Assembly: GCA_017399325.1 (NCBI GenBank)
Contig: JAFQDY010000028.1
Coordinates: 1 to 15,402, forward strand
Length of the DNA: 15,402 nt
From: Oscillospiraceae bacterium
GTDB lineage: Bacteria > Bacillota > Clostridia > Oscillospirales > Oscillospiraceae
Direction of reading: 5' to 3'
Part shown: in pieces, positions 7,195 to 14,723 of the stretch
Layout: each line of letters opens with the position of its first letter
How positions within the stretch are numbered: position 1 is the first letter of the stretch
Program-made: the position numbers and the translations under genes
The notes under the pieces: model-generated
The model's input: only the letters and a program-made list of their open reading frames with translations
What the model was told of the DNA's origin: nothing
Databases searched by the model: none

Positions 7195-7869
7195 ATGGAA
7201 ATTCGGGAAATTACCTATTTGGCTATCATCGTTCGCATTTTGGCGGCGGTGCTGATCGGCGGTCTGCTGGGTTTGGAGCGCGGTATGAAGCACAGACCGG
7301 CAGGACTTAGAACCTATATGCTGGTGTGTGTAGGCTCTTGTATGATTATGTTAACCAATCAGTACATCTATCAAGTGTATGGCGCGGGCGACCCGGTGCG
7401 TATGGGTGCCCAAGTGGTCAGCGGCATCGGCTTTTTGGGCGCAGGCACCATTGTAGTAACCCGCCGCAGTCAGATCAAAGGTCTGACCACCGCAGCCGGT
7501 CTTTGGACCGCGGCGGCGGTTGGTCTTGCGCTGGGCATCGGCTTGTATGAAGTGGCGGTGGTTGGCGCGATGGCGATTTTCGTAGTCATTACGCTGCTGC
7601 AGAAAATGGATTCCAATCTGCACAAAAGAAGCAATCGGGCGGAAGTGTATGTGGAACTGACACAAGAGGTCACTTTGGGGGACTTTCTCAAGGCCGTCCG
7701 GGACAATGAAATTGAAGTGAGCGATGTGTTGCGGGAATCCGGCGCCGGCGGCGAGTCCGGCACCCGGGCATACACCGCTACCCTCAAAGGCAAAAAACGC
7801 CAGAATCACCAGCAGATGCTGGACATTGTGCTGGATATTCCCGGCGTGTCCTACATAGAAGAATTATAA
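7195..7869 (+). CDS. MgtC/SapB-family membrane protein
   Basis: The 224-residue product carries the MgtC/SapB domain in its first ~135 residues: four or five hydrophobic helices, with conserved LIGGLLGLERG (20-30), RPAGLRTYMLVCVGS, GAQVVSGIGFLGAGTIV (71-87) and IKGLTTAAGLWTAAAVGLALG. The remaining ~85 residues are soluble, mixed alpha/beta and ACT-like (VYVELTQEVTLGDFLKAV... to IPGVSYIEEL), as in many Bacillota members. Family proteins have been linked to Mg2+ limitation, acid tolerance and modulation of the F-ATPase, but are not proven Mg2+ transporters, so the function here is uncertain. The ATG at 7195 follows an ACGAGGTGAG site. It is the last gene of the plus-strand run, 39 bp after ridA and immediately before a strong terminator. 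Confidence 0.93.
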   Translation: MEIREITYLAIIVRILAAVLIGGLLGLERGMKHRPAGLRTYMLVCVGSCMIMLTNQYIYQVYGAGDPVRMGAQVVSGIGFLGAGTIVVTRRSQIKGLTTAAGLWTAAAVGLALGIGLYEVAVVGAMAIFVVITLLQKMDSNLHKRSNRAEVYVELTQEVTLGDFLKAVRDNEIEVSDVLRESGAGGESGTRAYTATLKGKKRQNHQQMLDIVLDIPGVSYIEEL

Positions 7870-7907
7870 AAGGAATCCCCCGACGAATCTCGTCGGGGGA
7901 TTCCTTT
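7869..7907. terminator. Bidirectional terminator between convergent operons
   Basis: A perfect 18-bp stem (7869-7886 with 7890-7907, core GGAATCCCCCGACGA/TCGTCGGGGGATTCC) encloses a 3-nt loop and has A/T runs at both bases. Its left end touches the TAA of the MgtC-family gene and its right end touches the TGA of uxaC, so a single hairpin probably serves both strands. The T tracts are short (TTT plus CAT on the plus strand), so efficiency may rest mainly on the stable stem. Confidence 0.9.
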
Positions 7908-9340
7908 CATAAATCAAAGTAGCGGACGGCGTTGCGGTAACTGATGCCTTCCACGATCTTTTTCAGGGAGGCTTCTGCGTTGGGGTACTCGCCGTTTTCC
8001 ACCCAAGCGCCGATCAGGTTGCAGGCGATCCGGCGGAAGTAATCGTGCCGGGCGTAACTTAAGAAGGAGCGGGAGTCGGTGAGCATACCTACAAAGTTGC
8101 CCAAAAGCCCCAGATTGCCAAGGGAGATCATCTGGTCCTGCATACCGGTTTTGTTGTCGTTAAACCACCAGGCAGAGCCGTGTTGGATCTTGCCGGGAAT
8201 GGAGGAATCCTGGAAGCAGCCGATCAGCGTACCCAACTGGGCGTTGTCGGCGGGATTGAGCGAATACAAAATGGTCTTGGGGCAAGCGCCAGCCATATCC
8301 AAAGCAGACAGCAATTGGGAAATGTTACCGCCGCAGGTGTTCTGGGCGATGGCGTCCACACCGGTGTCCGGGCCTTGCAGACCGAAAATACGGGCGTTGT
8401 TGTTCCGCAGGCAGGAGTAATGCAGTTGCATCACGATGTTCCGCTTGGCGTATTCCTTGCCCAAATACAGAAGGATCACCGTTTGGAAACCTTCGATTTC
8501 TTCGATGGTGAGCGTTTCGCCCGCAAGGGCCTTTTGGTAGACCTTGTCGGCCTGTTCCACGGTGTAATTCTGAAAAGGCACATAGTCAAGGCCGTGGTCG
8601 CTGGCTTTGCAGCCCCGGGCGTGGAAATGATCCAGCCGCTGGGTCAGCGCGTCCAAAACGTCAGCCATAGTGGGAAGGGAATCCTTGCCCACAGATGCGG
8701 CCAGTTTTTCCATATAGGCCTTCCAGCCGTCTTTGTGAATATTCACCGCTTTGTCGGGGCGGTAGGACGGGCCGACAACTACGGAAATGGTCTCATCAGC
8801 GGCGATCTTTTCGTGATAGCAAAGGTCATCGATGGGGTCATCGGTGGTGCCGATGAAGGCCACATTGGCTTTGCGGATCAAGCCCCGGGCGGAAAGGTCC
8901 GGGTCGTTGCGGAGTTTTTCATTGCAGATGTCCCAGATCCGGGGGGCGCTTTCCGTGGTGAGGGGTTCGTACACGCCGAAAAACTGCTGCAATTCCAAAT
9001 GGCACCAGTGGTACATTGGGTTGCCGATGGCCATTTCCAGCGCTTCGGCAAATTTCAAAAACCGCGCATAAGGGGGCTTGTTTCCGGTGATGTAGGATTC
9101 TTCTACGCCGTTGGAACGCATCAGCCGCCACTTATAGTGGTCGCCGGCGAATGTACCGTCGGGGTTCTCGCCGCCCAGCCACACTTCCGTTAAGTTATCA
9201 AAACGGCGATCCTCGTAAATTTCACGGGGATTAAGGTGACAATGGTAGTCAACCAGCGGCAGTTTTTCCGCGTAATCGTGGAACAGATGCTTGGCGGTTT
9301 CGGTTTCCAAAAGGAAATCTTTGTCCATAAATGCTTTCAT
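7907..9340 (-). CDS. uxaC: Glucuronate isomerase (uronate isomerase)
   Basis: The 477-residue protein matches the uronate isomerase family (about 470 residues), amidohydrolase-fold enzymes converting D-glucuronate to D-fructuronate and D-galacturonate to D-tagaturonate. Visible motifs are the N-terminal opening MDKDFLLETETAKHLFHDYA, the metal-site LVDYHCHL (H33/H35), FIGTTDDP (163-169), LHYSCLRNNNAR (306-317) and the C-terminal GMLTDSRSFLSYARHDYFRR. The start at 9340 has AAGGAG (9348-9353) 7 nt upstream; a longer reading to 9445 would run into the SEDS gene. It follows that gene by 19 bp on the same strand and is probably cotranscribed. No other uronate-pathway gene (uxuA, uxuB, uxaA, uxaB, kdgK, kdgA) is in the window, so it is a lone copy here. 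Utilisation of host or plant uronates is inferred. Confidence 0.96.
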   Translation of the reverse strand: MKAFMDKDFLLETETAKHLFHDYAEKLPLVDYHCHLNPREIYEDRRFDNLTEVWLGGENPDGTFAGDHYKWRLMRSNGVEESYITGNKPPYARFLKFAEALEMAIGNPMYHWCHLELQQFFGVYEPLTTESAPRIWDICNEKLRNDPDLSARGLIRKANVAFIGTTDDPIDDLCYHEKIAADETISVVVGPSYRPDKAVNIHKDGWKAYMEKLAASVGKDSLPTMADVLDALTQRLDHFHARGCKASDHGLDYVPFQNYTVEQADKVYQKALAGETLTIEEIEGFQTVILLYLGKEYAKRNIVMQLHYSCLRNNNARIFGLQGPDTGVDAIAQNTCGGNISQLLSALDMAGACPKTILYSLNPADNAQLGTLIGCFQDSSIPGKIQHGSAWWFNDNKTGMQDQMISLGNLGLLGNFVGMLTDSRSFLSYARHDYFRRIACNLIGAWVENGEYPNAEASLKKIVEGISYRNAVRYFDL

Positions 9341-9359
9341 TGGTGTTCTCCTTATTGCG

Positions 9360-10511
9360 TTAAGAAAGGGGCGGGCGAATGTACCGCTCGTGAGATGTGG
9401 CCTTTGGTCGGGCATAGATGCCGGAGACCAGACCCAGCATTGCATACAGCGACACGATGGAACTGGGACCGTAACTGATAAAGGGCAGGGTCAGGCCGAT
9501 AACCGGCGCATATCCGACGCACATACCCACATTGATCAAAATCTGGAACGTTAACGCGGCGGCCGCGCCGATGCAGATTATCCGGCGGCCATAGTCGGGG
9601 GAGCGCATACCCACCCAAACACAACGGGCGATGATCACGCCCAGCACCAGCAAAACGGCTGCGCAGCCAACGAAGCCTAACTCCTCACCAATGGCGGAGA
9701 AGACGAAGTCCGTATGCTGGCCGGTGAAGGCGTCGTTCTGGGTGCGGTGGCCGTTGAACAGGCCTTGTCCTGTCATACCGCCGCCGGTCAAGGACCGCTG
9801 ACTTAATGTGGTCTGCCACAGAGGGCCGGTGCCGTCCGGGTCCAAAGAGGGGTCAAACAACACTTCGATTCTAAGCCGCTGGTAAGAGTCCATACGGGGC
9901 CACACAAAGGGGAAAGCCAATACAGCCGCCCCGATGGCACCGGCAAACCACAGGATATGAACACCGCCGGCGAAGGCCATGACTGCGAAAATGAAAACGA
10001 AGATCAGAGAAACGCCCATATCGTCGGACAAAACCATATTCATAATAAACAGCAGCGCCAGATGCAGGCCCATATGCACAACGGAACGAAGGGACGAAAT
10101 ATTCTCCTTGTGGGCGTTCATAATGGACGCGGCAATGAGGATATAGGTGATTTTACAAATTTCCGCTACCTGAATGTTAAAGGGCAGGATCGGCAGGTCG
10201 ACCCAACTCTTATTACCGCCGACTTCCACGCCGAAGGGGATCAGCAGTGCAAGGAACAGAATGTTGAAAACAACCAGCGCGTTGCGGTGTTCCATCAAAA
10301 AGTCAACATTCAAAGAGGATACAACGGCATAGAGCAAAATGCCAATGACCGTTCCCACGATCTGCAGAATGATGTAACGGGGAGAATTTAAGTAGTTGGT
10401 GGTACTGGCGGTCATCAGACAGCCGAACGCCGATGTGAACACACACAGCAGCAGCAGTACCCAGTCGCCTTTGACGATGGCGTGTTTCAGCCGTTCAAAA
10501 TATTGGCGCAT
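9360..10511 (-). CDS. SEDS-family (FtsW/RodA/SpoVE-like) peptidoglycan polymerase, divergent
   Basis: This 383-residue integral membrane protein has about ten hydrophobic helices and clear SEDS features: GGNKSWVDLPILPFNIQVAEICK (a variant of GxxSWxxLGxxxxQPSExxK, keeping E117), GMTGQGLFNG, FTGQHTDFVFSAIGEELGFVG and NVGMCVGYAPVIGLTLPFISYGPSS. SEDS proteins polymerise glycan strands from lipid II with a class B PBP. The catalytic motif normally QPDxG reads SDDMG (162-166); the aspartate D164 is kept but Q and P are replaced, and SYGGSS reads SYGPSS. These changes make it a divergent paralogue, and I cannot say whether it serves elongation, division or sporulation. I chose the ATG at 10511 (AAAGGAG at 10521-10527, 9 nt away) over a TTG at 10517. 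A promoter sits just upstream and uxaC follows by 19 bp. Confidence 0.9.
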   Translation of the reverse strand: MRQYFERLKHAIVKGDWVLLLLCVFTSAFGCLMTASTTNYLNSPRYIILQIVGTVIGILLYAVVSSLNVDFLMEHRNALVVFNILFLALLIPFGVEVGGNKSWVDLPILPFNIQVAEICKITYILIAASIMNAHKENISSLRSVVHMGLHLALLFIMNMVLSDDMGVSLIFVFIFAVMAFAGGVHILWFAGAIGAAVLAFPFVWPRMDSYQRLRIEVLFDPSLDPDGTGPLWQTTLSQRSLTGGGMTGQGLFNGHRTQNDAFTGQHTDFVFSAIGEELGFVGCAAVLLVLGVIIARCVWVGMRSPDYGRRIICIGAAAALTFQILINVGMCVGYAPVIGLTLPFISYGPSSIVSLYAMLGLVSGIYARPKATSHERYIRPPLS

Positions 10512-10543
10512 ACGCAAATTCTCCTTTCACAACAGATAAAATC

Positions 10544-10572
10544 AGTATAGCATTTTTTGCGGCGATTGTAAA
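10544..10572 (-). promoter_or_regulatory. Extended -10 sigma-A promoter for the SEDS gene and uxaC
   Basis: Read on the minus strand, TTTACA (10572-10567) is followed after exactly 17 bp by TATACT (10549-10544), preceded by TG one base upstream (TGC-TATACT), the extended -10 signature. The predicted start is near 10536, giving a leader of about 25 nt containing AAAGGAG. It lies in the 64-bp gap behind the AEC permease gene, where no terminator is visible. Confidence 0.78.
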
Positions 10573-10575
10573 GGA

Positions 10576-11493
10576 CTACAAAGCACCAAATATGACCAGT
10601 AAGCAGACAATGCAGGGCACGCTGATGAGAATGGACAGAGAGTTTGTGCCGGCAGCAACGGCAGGGTCACCGCCTGCCTTTACGCATAAAGCGGTGGAAA
10701 CCATACCCACGGGGGCAAATACGGTGATGGCCAGCGCCTGCCGGATTTCGATGGGCAGAGGCAGGCAGAAATAGCACAAGGCGGCGGAAATGATGGTGAT
10801 GGAATACCGCAGAGCAAGAATGCCGGCCATTTGCTTTAAGCAGGCTTTTTCAATGTTCAGATCCAGCATCATTCCCACCATCAGCATGGCCATAAAGGCG
10901 TTGGCGTTGGCGGCGGGGGTGATGAAATTCACAAGGCCCTGAGGGATAGGCAGTTTTATCAATGTAACGATCAACAAAATAAAGTATGTCAAAAAGGGAA
11001 CGGAACGCAAAAGCGTTTTGCCGATGTTCTTCAGATTCAGCCCCTTAGAACCGTCCAGAATGTTGCGGGAGATGGCGTAGGTGGTACCGTTACACATCAG
11101 GGCACTGCCGGTGTCGAACAGGCAGGTGCCCACCAGACTGGCCGGCGCTAAAAAACTTTGAATAAAGGGCATGGCGAATGCGCCGATGTTAAAGCCCGGC
11201 ACGCAATTGAGCCAGATGGCCCGAATGGAACGGGGTGTGCCACGGCTGACAAAATAGGCGGCTGTCAGCATCAGACAGTTTAAGGCAAAGCCGATGGCAG
11301 TTGCCAAAAGCAACGACAGATCCGGCTGATAGGATGCAAAACTCACAATGGCGGCGCAGGGCATGGTGATGTTCATAACAATTTTGGTGGGGATCCGGTA
11401 ATCTTCAGGACCGAACAGACCAATTCGTTTCAGAATGTACCCCAGAATAATGAAACTGACCAGTGAGGCGGATTTTAGCAAAATGGGAATCAT
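10576..11493 (-). CDS. AEC (auxin efflux carrier) family permease
   Basis: The 305-residue product is almost entirely hydrophobic, with about ten predicted helices in two similar halves, as in the AEC/BART family. Family-like sections include the opening LLKSASLVSFIILGYILKRIGL, NITMPCAAIVSFA (first-half helix break with the P typical of crossover helices), VPGFNIGAFAMPFIQSF, and near the C-terminus ITVFAPVGMVSTALCVKAGG. Bacterial members export or take up small organic acids such as malate or malonate; the substrate here cannot be told. The start at ATG 11493 is set by GGAGGT at 11498-11503; a TTG at 11505 lies within that site region and is rejected. It follows the aminopeptidase terminator by only about 20 nt, so it depends on read-through or on a promoter overlapping that hairpin. 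Confidence 0.88.
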   Translation of the reverse strand: MIPILLKSASLVSFIILGYILKRIGLFGPEDYRIPTKIVMNITMPCAAIVSFASYQPDLSLLLATAIGFALNCLMLTAAYFVSRGTPRSIRAIWLNCVPGFNIGAFAMPFIQSFLAPASLVGTCLFDTGSALMCNGTTYAISRNILDGSKGLNLKNIGKTLLRSVPFLTYFILLIVTLIKLPIPQGLVNFITPAANANAFMAMLMVGMMLDLNIEKACLKQMAGILALRYSITIISAALCYFCLPLPIEIRQALAITVFAPVGMVSTALCVKAGGDPAVAAGTNSLSILISVPCIVCLLVIFGAL

Positions 11494-11504
11494 AGTGACC
11501 TCCA

Positions 11505-11536
11505 AAAGGGAAAAGGCGCGCCCAAGGGCGCGCCTT
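11505..11536 (-). terminator. Terminator after the M18 aminopeptidase gene
   Basis: A 10-bp stem AAGGCGCGCC/GGCGCGCCTT (11513-11522 with 11527-11536) closes a 4-nt loop. On the minus strand it is followed by TTTTCCCTTTT, a broken T tract. It begins 14 nt after the aminopeptidase stop and ends just before the ribosome binding site of the AEC permease gene, so it probably attenuates rather than fully separates the two. Confidence 0.78.
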
Positions 11537-11550
11537 CTGTATAAAAAAGG

Positions 11551-12930
11551 TTATGCCAGGTAAATTGCTTTGCAGGCCAGCATGGTCATATAGCAGTCCA
11601 ACTTGCTGACCAGTTCGATGGGCGCGTGCATACTGATCACAGGCACACCTGCGTCTACAGTAACGATGTTGCGGTCAGCCATATAGCCGGCAACGGTGCC
11701 GCCGCCGCCCTGATCTACCTTGCCCATCGTGGCGGTCTGCCACAGGACACCGGCGTTGTCCAGCACAGTGCGGATATGACCCATAGCCTCGGCAGAGGCA
11801 TCGCTTGCGCCGCTCTTGCCGCGGGCGCCGGTGTACTTGCAGATGGCTACGCCGTAGTTGACCTTGGAGTTGTTCCGGCGGTCGCAGGTTTCGGCAAAGT
11901 TGGGGTCAAAGGCGTTGGTAACATCGGCAGACAGGCAGAAGGAGTTGGCAAAGCACTGGGTCAATTTCACGCCCTGGCTGTCACACAGCATTTCCATAAA
12001 GTACTCGAATGCCTGACTGCGCATACCGGAAATGCCCACAGAACCGATCTCTTCTTTGTCCGCCAGAATGCAAACTGCGGTGTGCTTGGGAATGCCCATT
12101 GTCAAAAGGGGCTCGATCTCTGCAAAAGCGCAGACCCGGTCGTCGTGGCCGTAAGCGCCGAGTAAACTTCTGTCCAGACCCACTTCCCGGCACTTGCCGG
12201 CAGGTACGATGGTCAGTTCGGCAGACAGGAAGTCGGACTCGGTGATGCCGTACTTTTCGTTTAGCAGTTTCATAATGTGGAGTTTCACCAAATCGGAGCC
12301 TTCGCCGTTTAAGGGTTCTGTGCCCAGAATTACATTGAGTTGCTCGCCTTCGATGACCTTGGCGGCAGGTTTCTGCAGTTGGTCGGCAGACAGGTGGATC
12401 AGCAAATCGGACACGTACAGAATGGGGTCATTGTCGTCTTCACCGATGGTGATGGTGACCAAAGAACCGTCCTTGCGGTAGACAACGCCGTGGAGGGCCA
12501 GAGGAATGGTTGCCCACTGGTACTTTTTGATGCCGCCGTAATAATGGGTCTTGAAGTAAGCAATTTCGGATTCCTCATACAGGGGATTGGGCTTTAAGTC
12601 CATACGGGGAGAGTCGGTGTGAGCGGCGCAGATGTTGGCGCCCTGGGCAAGGCTTTCGCTGCCGATGACCGCCAGAATGATGCTCTTGCCACGGTTGTTG
12701 TAGAATACCTTGTCGCCGGGTTTTAATTCCATACCGGGCACCATACCCTTAAAGCCGTTGGCAATGGCGGTGGAAACGGTCCAGGCGGTGGCTTCCCGCT
12801 CGGTCTTGCTCTCGTCCATAAAAGCGGCGTAGCGCTTGCAGTAACATTCCATTTCGGCCCGTTGCTCCTCGGTCAGGGTAGCGTAGCCGTTTTTGGGAGC
12901 GTAAAAAAGAGTGTTTTTCAATTCTTCCAT
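11551..12930 (-). CDS. M18-family aspartyl-type metalloaminopeptidase
   Basis: The 459-residue protein is an M18 aminopeptidase, a cytosolic zinc exopeptidase assembling into large tetrahedral dodecamers and trimming N-terminal residues. Expected metal and catalytic residues are visible: H104/D106 in CAAHTDSPRMDLKP, the bridging aspartate in YGHDDRVCAF (263-264), the E293-E294 pair in DKEEIGSVG, D336 in SADVTNAFDPNF, and H435 in SMHAPIE. The length fits the longer Clostridia/yeast-type branch (about 430-480). The start at 12930 has GGAGG at 12939-12943, 8 nt upstream; a longer reading to 13044 would lie inside the preceding gene. It starts 14 bp after the Sua5-CoaE stop and is likely cotranscribed, then ends at its own hairpin. 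Whether it prefers acidic or hydrophobic N-termini cannot be told from sequence. Confidence 0.94.
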   Translation of the reverse strand: MEELKNTLFYAPKNGYATLTEEQRAEMECYCKRYAAFMDESKTEREATAWTVSTAIANGFKGMVPGMELKPGDKVFYNNRGKSIILAVIGSESLAQGANICAAHTDSPRMDLKPNPLYEESEIAYFKTHYYGGIKKYQWATIPLALHGVVYRKDGSLVTITIGEDDNDPILYVSDLLIHLSADQLQKPAAKVIEGEQLNVILGTEPLNGEGSDLVKLHIMKLLNEKYGITESDFLSAELTIVPAGKCREVGLDRSLLGAYGHDDRVCAFAEIEPLLTMGIPKHTAVCILADKEEIGSVGISGMRSQAFEYFMEMLCDSQGVKLTQCFANSFCLSADVTNAFDPNFAETCDRRNNSKVNYGVAICKYTGARGKSGASDASAEAMGHIRTVLDNAGVLWQTATMGKVDQGGGGTVAGYMADRNIVTVDAGVPVISMHAPIELVSKLDCYMTMLACKAIYLA

Positions 12931-12944
12931 TGTAAATTCCTCCG

Positions 12945-14570
12945 TTACGGTTTTTCTTTTATTATAAGCAGATTCCGGAAAAACGCAAGGCATTTTTCCC
13001 GGAACTCTTCCGGTGTGCCGTTGTTTTCCAAAACATAGTCGCATTTTTCCCGGAAGTAGGATTCCGGTTTTTGGGCATAAATTCGCTCCAATGCCTGCTG
13101 CTCAGAAATGGAATCCCGGGCGATCAAACGCTTGACACGGTCTTCTTCAGGGGCGGTAATCGCTACGGTTACATCACACAGTTCCGCCAGGCCGCCGTCG
13201 AACAGTTCGATGGCATCGATGGCGATAGGATAGCCGCCGGGGATATGCTCCAGCCGGCGCAGCACCTCTTTTTTGACCGCGCCGTGGGTAATGGCGTTCA
13301 AATCCGCTAAGGCTTTCGGGTCGTTAAAAACAATGCCGGCCAGTTTCCTGCGGTCTAATTTGAAACCGTCCACGCAACCGGGGAAGCGGGCTTCGATGGC
13401 GTCCAAAAGGGTCGTGCCGGTTTTCAGCAACTGGTGATAGACCTGATCGCAATCTTCCACCCAGCCGCCCATTTCTTCAAAGGCTTTTAAGAGCGTTGTT
13501 TTTCCGCAGCCGGTGCCACCGGTGATGCCAAGAACCAGACCTTTGGGTTCGGCATCCACTGTGCGGAAGCCGGCGGCTTTCATCAATCGGTTCTGCACCG
13601 CCAATGCCTTGCCGCTGCCAATGGGACGGCGGGCAAACACTGTGCCGATTTTGGCATCGTCCAGTTCCCGCAATGCGGCAAACAGACCTGCCATCAAAGA
13701 GTCCTCGTCGGATTCTTTGCCGTAGGCCAGGGGAGAAAAGGCGGCAAAGGTCTCCAGTTCTTCTTCGAAACAAAGTACTCGGTTGCCGGGCTGATAATGC
13801 TCTACGATGTACTTGGCGGCGGCCTCTTTGGAGCCGGTTACCACGATGACTTCGCAGGCCGGGGCGTAGTGTTTATACTTCATACCCGGGGCTTTCACCA
13901 CCGCGTCTTTGGCAACGGATTCGGTAACGGCCTTGTCAAGGATCAGGTCGCCTACTACTTCTACAAGTTGGTGGGGCGTAATGCCGCCGGGGCGCAAAAG
14001 GCGTGGGCGCTCGTCGCTTAAATCGATAATGGTAGATTCCACACCCACACGGCAGGGGCCGCCGTCCACGATCATAGGAATTTTACCCTCGTGGTCGTGC
14101 AAAACGTGCTGGGCAGTGGTTGTGGAGGGTTTTCCGGAAATATTGGCCGAGGGGGCGGCAATAGGTACGCCCGCCAGCCGAATGATTTCACGGGTGATTT
14201 CGCAATCCGGGCAACGAATGGCTACGGTGGAAAGGCCGGCGGTGGTGCATTTGGGAACGATGTCCTTGGCCGGCAGCACCATAGTCAGCGGGCCGGGCCA
14301 AAATTTTTCTGCCAGTGCGTAGGCTGCATCGGGAATGCTGTGGCAGTATTTTTCCATATCGGCAGCGTCTGCAATGTGCAGGATCAGGGGGTTATCCTGG
14401 GGGCGGCCCTTGGCCTTGAAGATCTTGGCGACTGCGTCGGGGTTTAAGCCGTCAGCGCCCAGACCGTACACGGTCTCCGTGGGCAGGGCCACCAGTTCGC
14501 CCTTTTTGATCAGTTCTGCCGCAAGGGCTGCGGTTTCTTGATTTTGTGCAGAAAGAAGCAATGTTTCCAT
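12945..14570 (-). CDS. Fused threonylcarbamoyl-AMP synthase (Sua5) - dephospho-CoA kinase (CoaE)
   Basis: One uninterrupted 541-residue frame joins two enzymes. Residues 1-~225 are a YrdC domain (LPTETVYGLGADG, KAKGRP with K54/R56, PLILHI, APSANISGKPS, GVESTIIDL), which makes threonylcarbamoyl-AMP from threonine, bicarbonate and ATP for t6A37 of tRNA. The linker APGMKYKHYAP (227-237) and the segment to ~340 (IGTVFARRPIGSGKALAVQNRLMKAAGF) are the Sua5 C-terminal domain. From 344 a complete CoaE follows: P-loop GITGGTGCGKTT (348-359), VEDCDQVYHQLL, LDRRKLAGIVF, LNAITHG, IDAIELFDGG, CDVTVAITA and RDSISEQQALERIYAQ; it phosphorylates dephospho-CoA to CoA. CoaE motifs are slightly atypical (CGKTT for SGKS; THG where HP is usual). 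The start has AGGAGA 7 nt upstream. The aminopeptidase gene follows after 14 bp. Both activities are inferred from intact motifs; a sequencing frameshift is possible but unlikely because both halves read cleanly. Confidence 0.92.
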   Translation of the reverse strand: METLLLSAQNQETAALAAELIKKGELVALPTETVYGLGADGLNPDAVAKIFKAKGRPQDNPLILHIADAADMEKYCHSIPDAAYALAEKFWPGPLTMVLPAKDIVPKCTTAGLSTVAIRCPDCEITREIIRLAGVPIAAPSANISGKPSTTTAQHVLHDHEGKIPMIVDGGPCRVGVESTIIDLSDERPRLLRPGGITPHQLVEVVGDLILDKAVTESVAKDAVVKAPGMKYKHYAPACEVIVVTGSKEAAAKYIVEHYQPGNRVLCFEEELETFAAFSPLAYGKESDEDSLMAGLFAALRELDDAKIGTVFARRPIGSGKALAVQNRLMKAAGFRTVDAEPKGLVLGITGGTGCGKTTLLKAFEEMGGWVEDCDQVYHQLLKTGTTLLDAIEARFPGCVDGFKLDRRKLAGIVFNDPKALADLNAITHGAVKKEVLRRLEHIPGGYPIAIDAIELFDGGLAELCDVTVAITAPEEDRVKRLIARDSISEQQALERIYAQKPESYFREKCDYVLENNGTPEEFREKCLAFFRNLLIIKEKP

Positions 14571-14602
14571 ACGATTTCTCCTGATGAGATGTAAAATTAC
14601 AA

Positions 14603-14671
14603 TGTAGGGGCGGGCATTGCCCGTCCGTAAGACAAAAATTTAAGGGCGGACGACCAATGGTCACCCCTACA
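14603..14671. repeat. Small inverted-repeat element upstream of the Sua5-CoaE gene
   Basis: The 25-bp end 14603-14627 (TGTAGGGGCGGGCATTGCCC...) matches the reverse complement of 14647-14671 (TGTAGGGGTGACCATTGGTC...) at 20 of 25 positions, with a 19-nt A/T-rich middle. Each arm is itself partly palindromic (GGGCATTGCCC; GACCATTGGTC). It has no coding capacity. TGTAGGGGCG-type ends recall a small intergenic repeat I associate with Clostridia, from memory and unchecked. It lies in the leader between the tpiA terminator and the start at 14570, and would fold strongly if transcribed. Confidence 0.72.
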
Positions 14672-14682
14672 CAATAATAATT

Positions 14683-14714
14683 AGACAAACGGGAGCAGCA
14701 GAGGCTGCTCCCGT
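14683..14714 (-). terminator. Terminator after tpiA
   Basis: A perfect 11-bp stem ACGGGAGCAGC/GCTGCTCCCGT (14689-14699 with 14704-14714) closes a 4-nt loop. On the minus strand it is followed by TTTGTCTAATT, a moderately T-rich tail. It starts 9 nt after the tpiA stop codon. Confidence 0.82.
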
Positions 14715-14723
14715 TCTGATAAG

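Noticed and set aside
9341..9445. Longer uxaC start reaching into the SEDS gene
   Set aside because: The extra 35 residues are not family-like and overlap the 3' end of the SEDS coding sequence; AAGGAG at 9348-9353 fits the ATG at 9340.
12931..13044. Longer aminopeptidase start inside the CoaE coding region
   Set aside because: The extra 38 residues are not family-like, and GGAGG at 12939-12943 fits the ATG at 12930.
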